Source: CBDDRG01 sp965232975
GTDB lineage: Bacteria > Pseudomonadota > Gammaproteobacteria > Pseudomonadales > Porticoccaceae
Assembly (NCBI GenBank): GCA_965232975.1
Contig: CBDDRG010000256.1
Span: forward strand, 1 to 5,367
Reading direction: 5' to 3'
Length of the DNA: 5,367 nt
Under the pieces are notes generated by a model, which searched no databases, was not told the DNA's origin, and worked only from the letters and a program-made list of their open reading frames with translations. Positions 4,287-5,367 of this stretch are shown here, piece after piece (positions within the stretch are counted from its first letter, which is position 1; each line of letters starts with the position of its first letter). Made by a program: the position numbers and the translations under genes.

Positions 4287-5357
4287 TCAACCAGCCTCGG
4301 CGGCGGCGTGGTAGCGCGCGGACAGCTCATGCACGGCGTCGATCGCGGCGCCCACCCGCGCCGGGTCGAGATCGGGCGTCAGGCCGTGGCCGAGGTTGAA
4401 CACCTGGCCGGGGCCGGCGCCGAAACTCGCCAGCACCGCGCCGACCTGCGCGCGGATCACCGCCGGTGACGCCCGCAGCACCGCCGGGTCGAGATTGCCC
4501 TGCAAGGCCACGCGCTGGCCGACCCGCTGGCGCGCGGCGCCGATATCGAGCGTCCAGTCGAGGCCGAGGCAGTGGGCGCCGGTGGCCGCCATCGCCTCCA
4601 GCCAGTTGCCGCCGCCCTTGGTGAACAGGATCACCGGCACCGGGCGGCCGGCGGCCGCCGGCGTCAGCGCGCGCAGAATGCGCGCCCTGTAGGCGAGCGA
4701 GAACTCGGCGTAGACGGCGGCGATGAGGGCGCCACCCCAGGTGTCGAAAATCTGTACCGCCTGGGCGCCGGCGGCGATCTGGGCGTTCAGGTAATCCGCC
4801 ACCGAGTCGGCGAGCTTGGCCAGCAGCACATGCAGCAGCGCCGGGCGGTCGTACAGCATGGCCTTGGTTTTGGCGAACTCGCGGCTGCTGCCGCCCTCGA
4901 TCATGTAGGTCGCGAGCGTCCAGGGGCTGCCGGCGAAGCCGATCAGCGGCACCCGCCCGCCCAGCTCGCGGCGGATCAGGCGCACCGCGTCGAGCACATA
5001 GGGCAGGTCGCGCGCGGTGTCGACCACGGGCAGCGCCTCGATGTCGGCGGCGCTCGCCACCGCCTTGCGAAAGCGCGGCCCCTCGCCGGGGTCGAAATAC
5101 AGGCCCAGGCCCATGGCGTCGGGAACGGTGAGGATGTCGGAGAATAGGATCGCGGCGTCGAGCGGAAAGCGTTCGAGGGGTTGCAGCGTCACCTCGCACG
5201 CGCGCTGCGGATCGGTGCACAGCGCCATGAAATCCCCGGCCCGCGCGCGCACGGCGCGGTATTCGGGCAGGTAGCGCCCGGCCTGCCGCATCATCCAGAT
5301 CGGCGGGCGCGCCTGCACCTCGCCCCGCAGCGCCTTCAGGATCGTCTTTTCGGTCAT
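4287..5357 (-). CDS. hemE: Uroporphyrinogen decarboxylase
   Basis: This cytosolic enzyme of heme (and other tetrapyrrole) synthesis removes four acetate carboxyls from uroporphyrinogen III to give coproporphyrinogen III, without a cofactor. The 356-residue product has the normal family length and all main signatures: PPIWMMRQAGRYLPEYR (18-34, substrate-binding Arg24 and Arg28), AILFSDILTVPDAMG (69-83, catalytic Asp74), GFAGSPWTLATYMIEGG (140-156, Tyr151), QIFDTWGG (202-209), ALQGNLDP (284-291) and FNLGHG (320-325, His324). The residue roles are taken from the known structures of the family. The ATG at 5355-5357 lies ten bases from the window's last base upstream, so the promoter is outside. 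The visible leader GGGTGGGAC is only a moderate ribosome binding site. The permease gene follows 86 bp downstream on the same strand without an obvious terminator, so read-through is possible. Confidence 0.97.
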   Translation of the reverse strand: MTEKTILKALRGEVQARPPIWMMRQAGRYLPEYRAVRARAGDFMALCTDPQRACEVTLQPLERFPLDAAILFSDILTVPDAMGLGLYFDPGEGPRFRKAVASAADIEALPVVDTARDLPYVLDAVRLIRRELGGRVPLIGFAGSPWTLATYMIEGGSSREFAKTKAMLYDRPALLHVLLAKLADSVADYLNAQIAAGAQAVQIFDTWGGALIAAVYAEFSLAYRARILRALTPAAAGRPVPVILFTKGGGNWLEAMAATGAHCLGLDWTLDIGAARQRVGQRVALQGNLDPAVLRASPAVIRAQVGAVLASFGAGPGQVFNLGHGLTPDLDPARVGAAIDAVHELSARYHAAAEAG

Positions 5358-5367
5358 GTCCCACCCC

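Noticed and set aside
4201..4290. N-terminal extension of the AI-2E family protein from TTG at 4288-4290
   Set aside because: The extra 30 residues are Pro/His-rich with no family similarity, and a good GGAG precedes the internal ATG at 4198-4200.

Overview
This window is GC-rich bacterial DNA. Every credible gene lies on the minus strand, so the biological reading order is from right to left. The protein families and the wording of conserved stretches (the HemE core, the Tad/Flp pilus genes, the AI-2E family permease) suggest a pseudomonadotal chromosome, most likely a gammaproteobacterium or betaproteobacterium. That placement is inferred from remembered family sequences, not from a search.

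Layout in transcription order: (1) hemE, uroporphyrinogen decarboxylase (4287-5357), complete. (2) An AI-2E/PerM-family membrane protein (3112-4200), whose start is fixed by a GGAG ribosome binding site. (3) A repeat-filled gene-free stretch (about 2667-3111). It carries two blocks of short palindromic, REP-like repeats in opposite orientation, with full elements in the middle and tandem half-elements at both outer ends. (4) A class I SAM-dependent O-methyltransferase of the caffeoyl-CoA/COMT-like family (1992-2654). (5) A sterol desaturase / fatty-acid hydroxylase family membrane protein (1109-1957), 34 bp further on and probably co-transcribed with it. (6) A non-coding stretch (846-1108) with a tandem pair of small dyads. 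(7) The beginning of a Tad (tight adherence) pilus locus: an Flp-type pilin (591-845), a TadV/CpaA-type prepilin peptidase (113-544) and the first 31 codons of a TadE-like pseudopilin (1-95). This locus continues off the left edge.

How they work together: the pilin, peptidase and TadE-like protein form a coherent unit. The peptidase would cleave the pilin, and probably the TadE-like protein, before export and assembly. HemE is housekeeping heme synthesis. The permease, methyltransferase and hydroxylase have recognisable folds but unknown substrates, and nothing here joins them to heme synthesis or to the pilus.

I see no convincing new multi-gene system. The features most worth a second look are the convergent repeat cluster at 2683-3110, which ends at the permease stop codon, the tandem dyads ahead of the pilin gene, and the long pilin leader.
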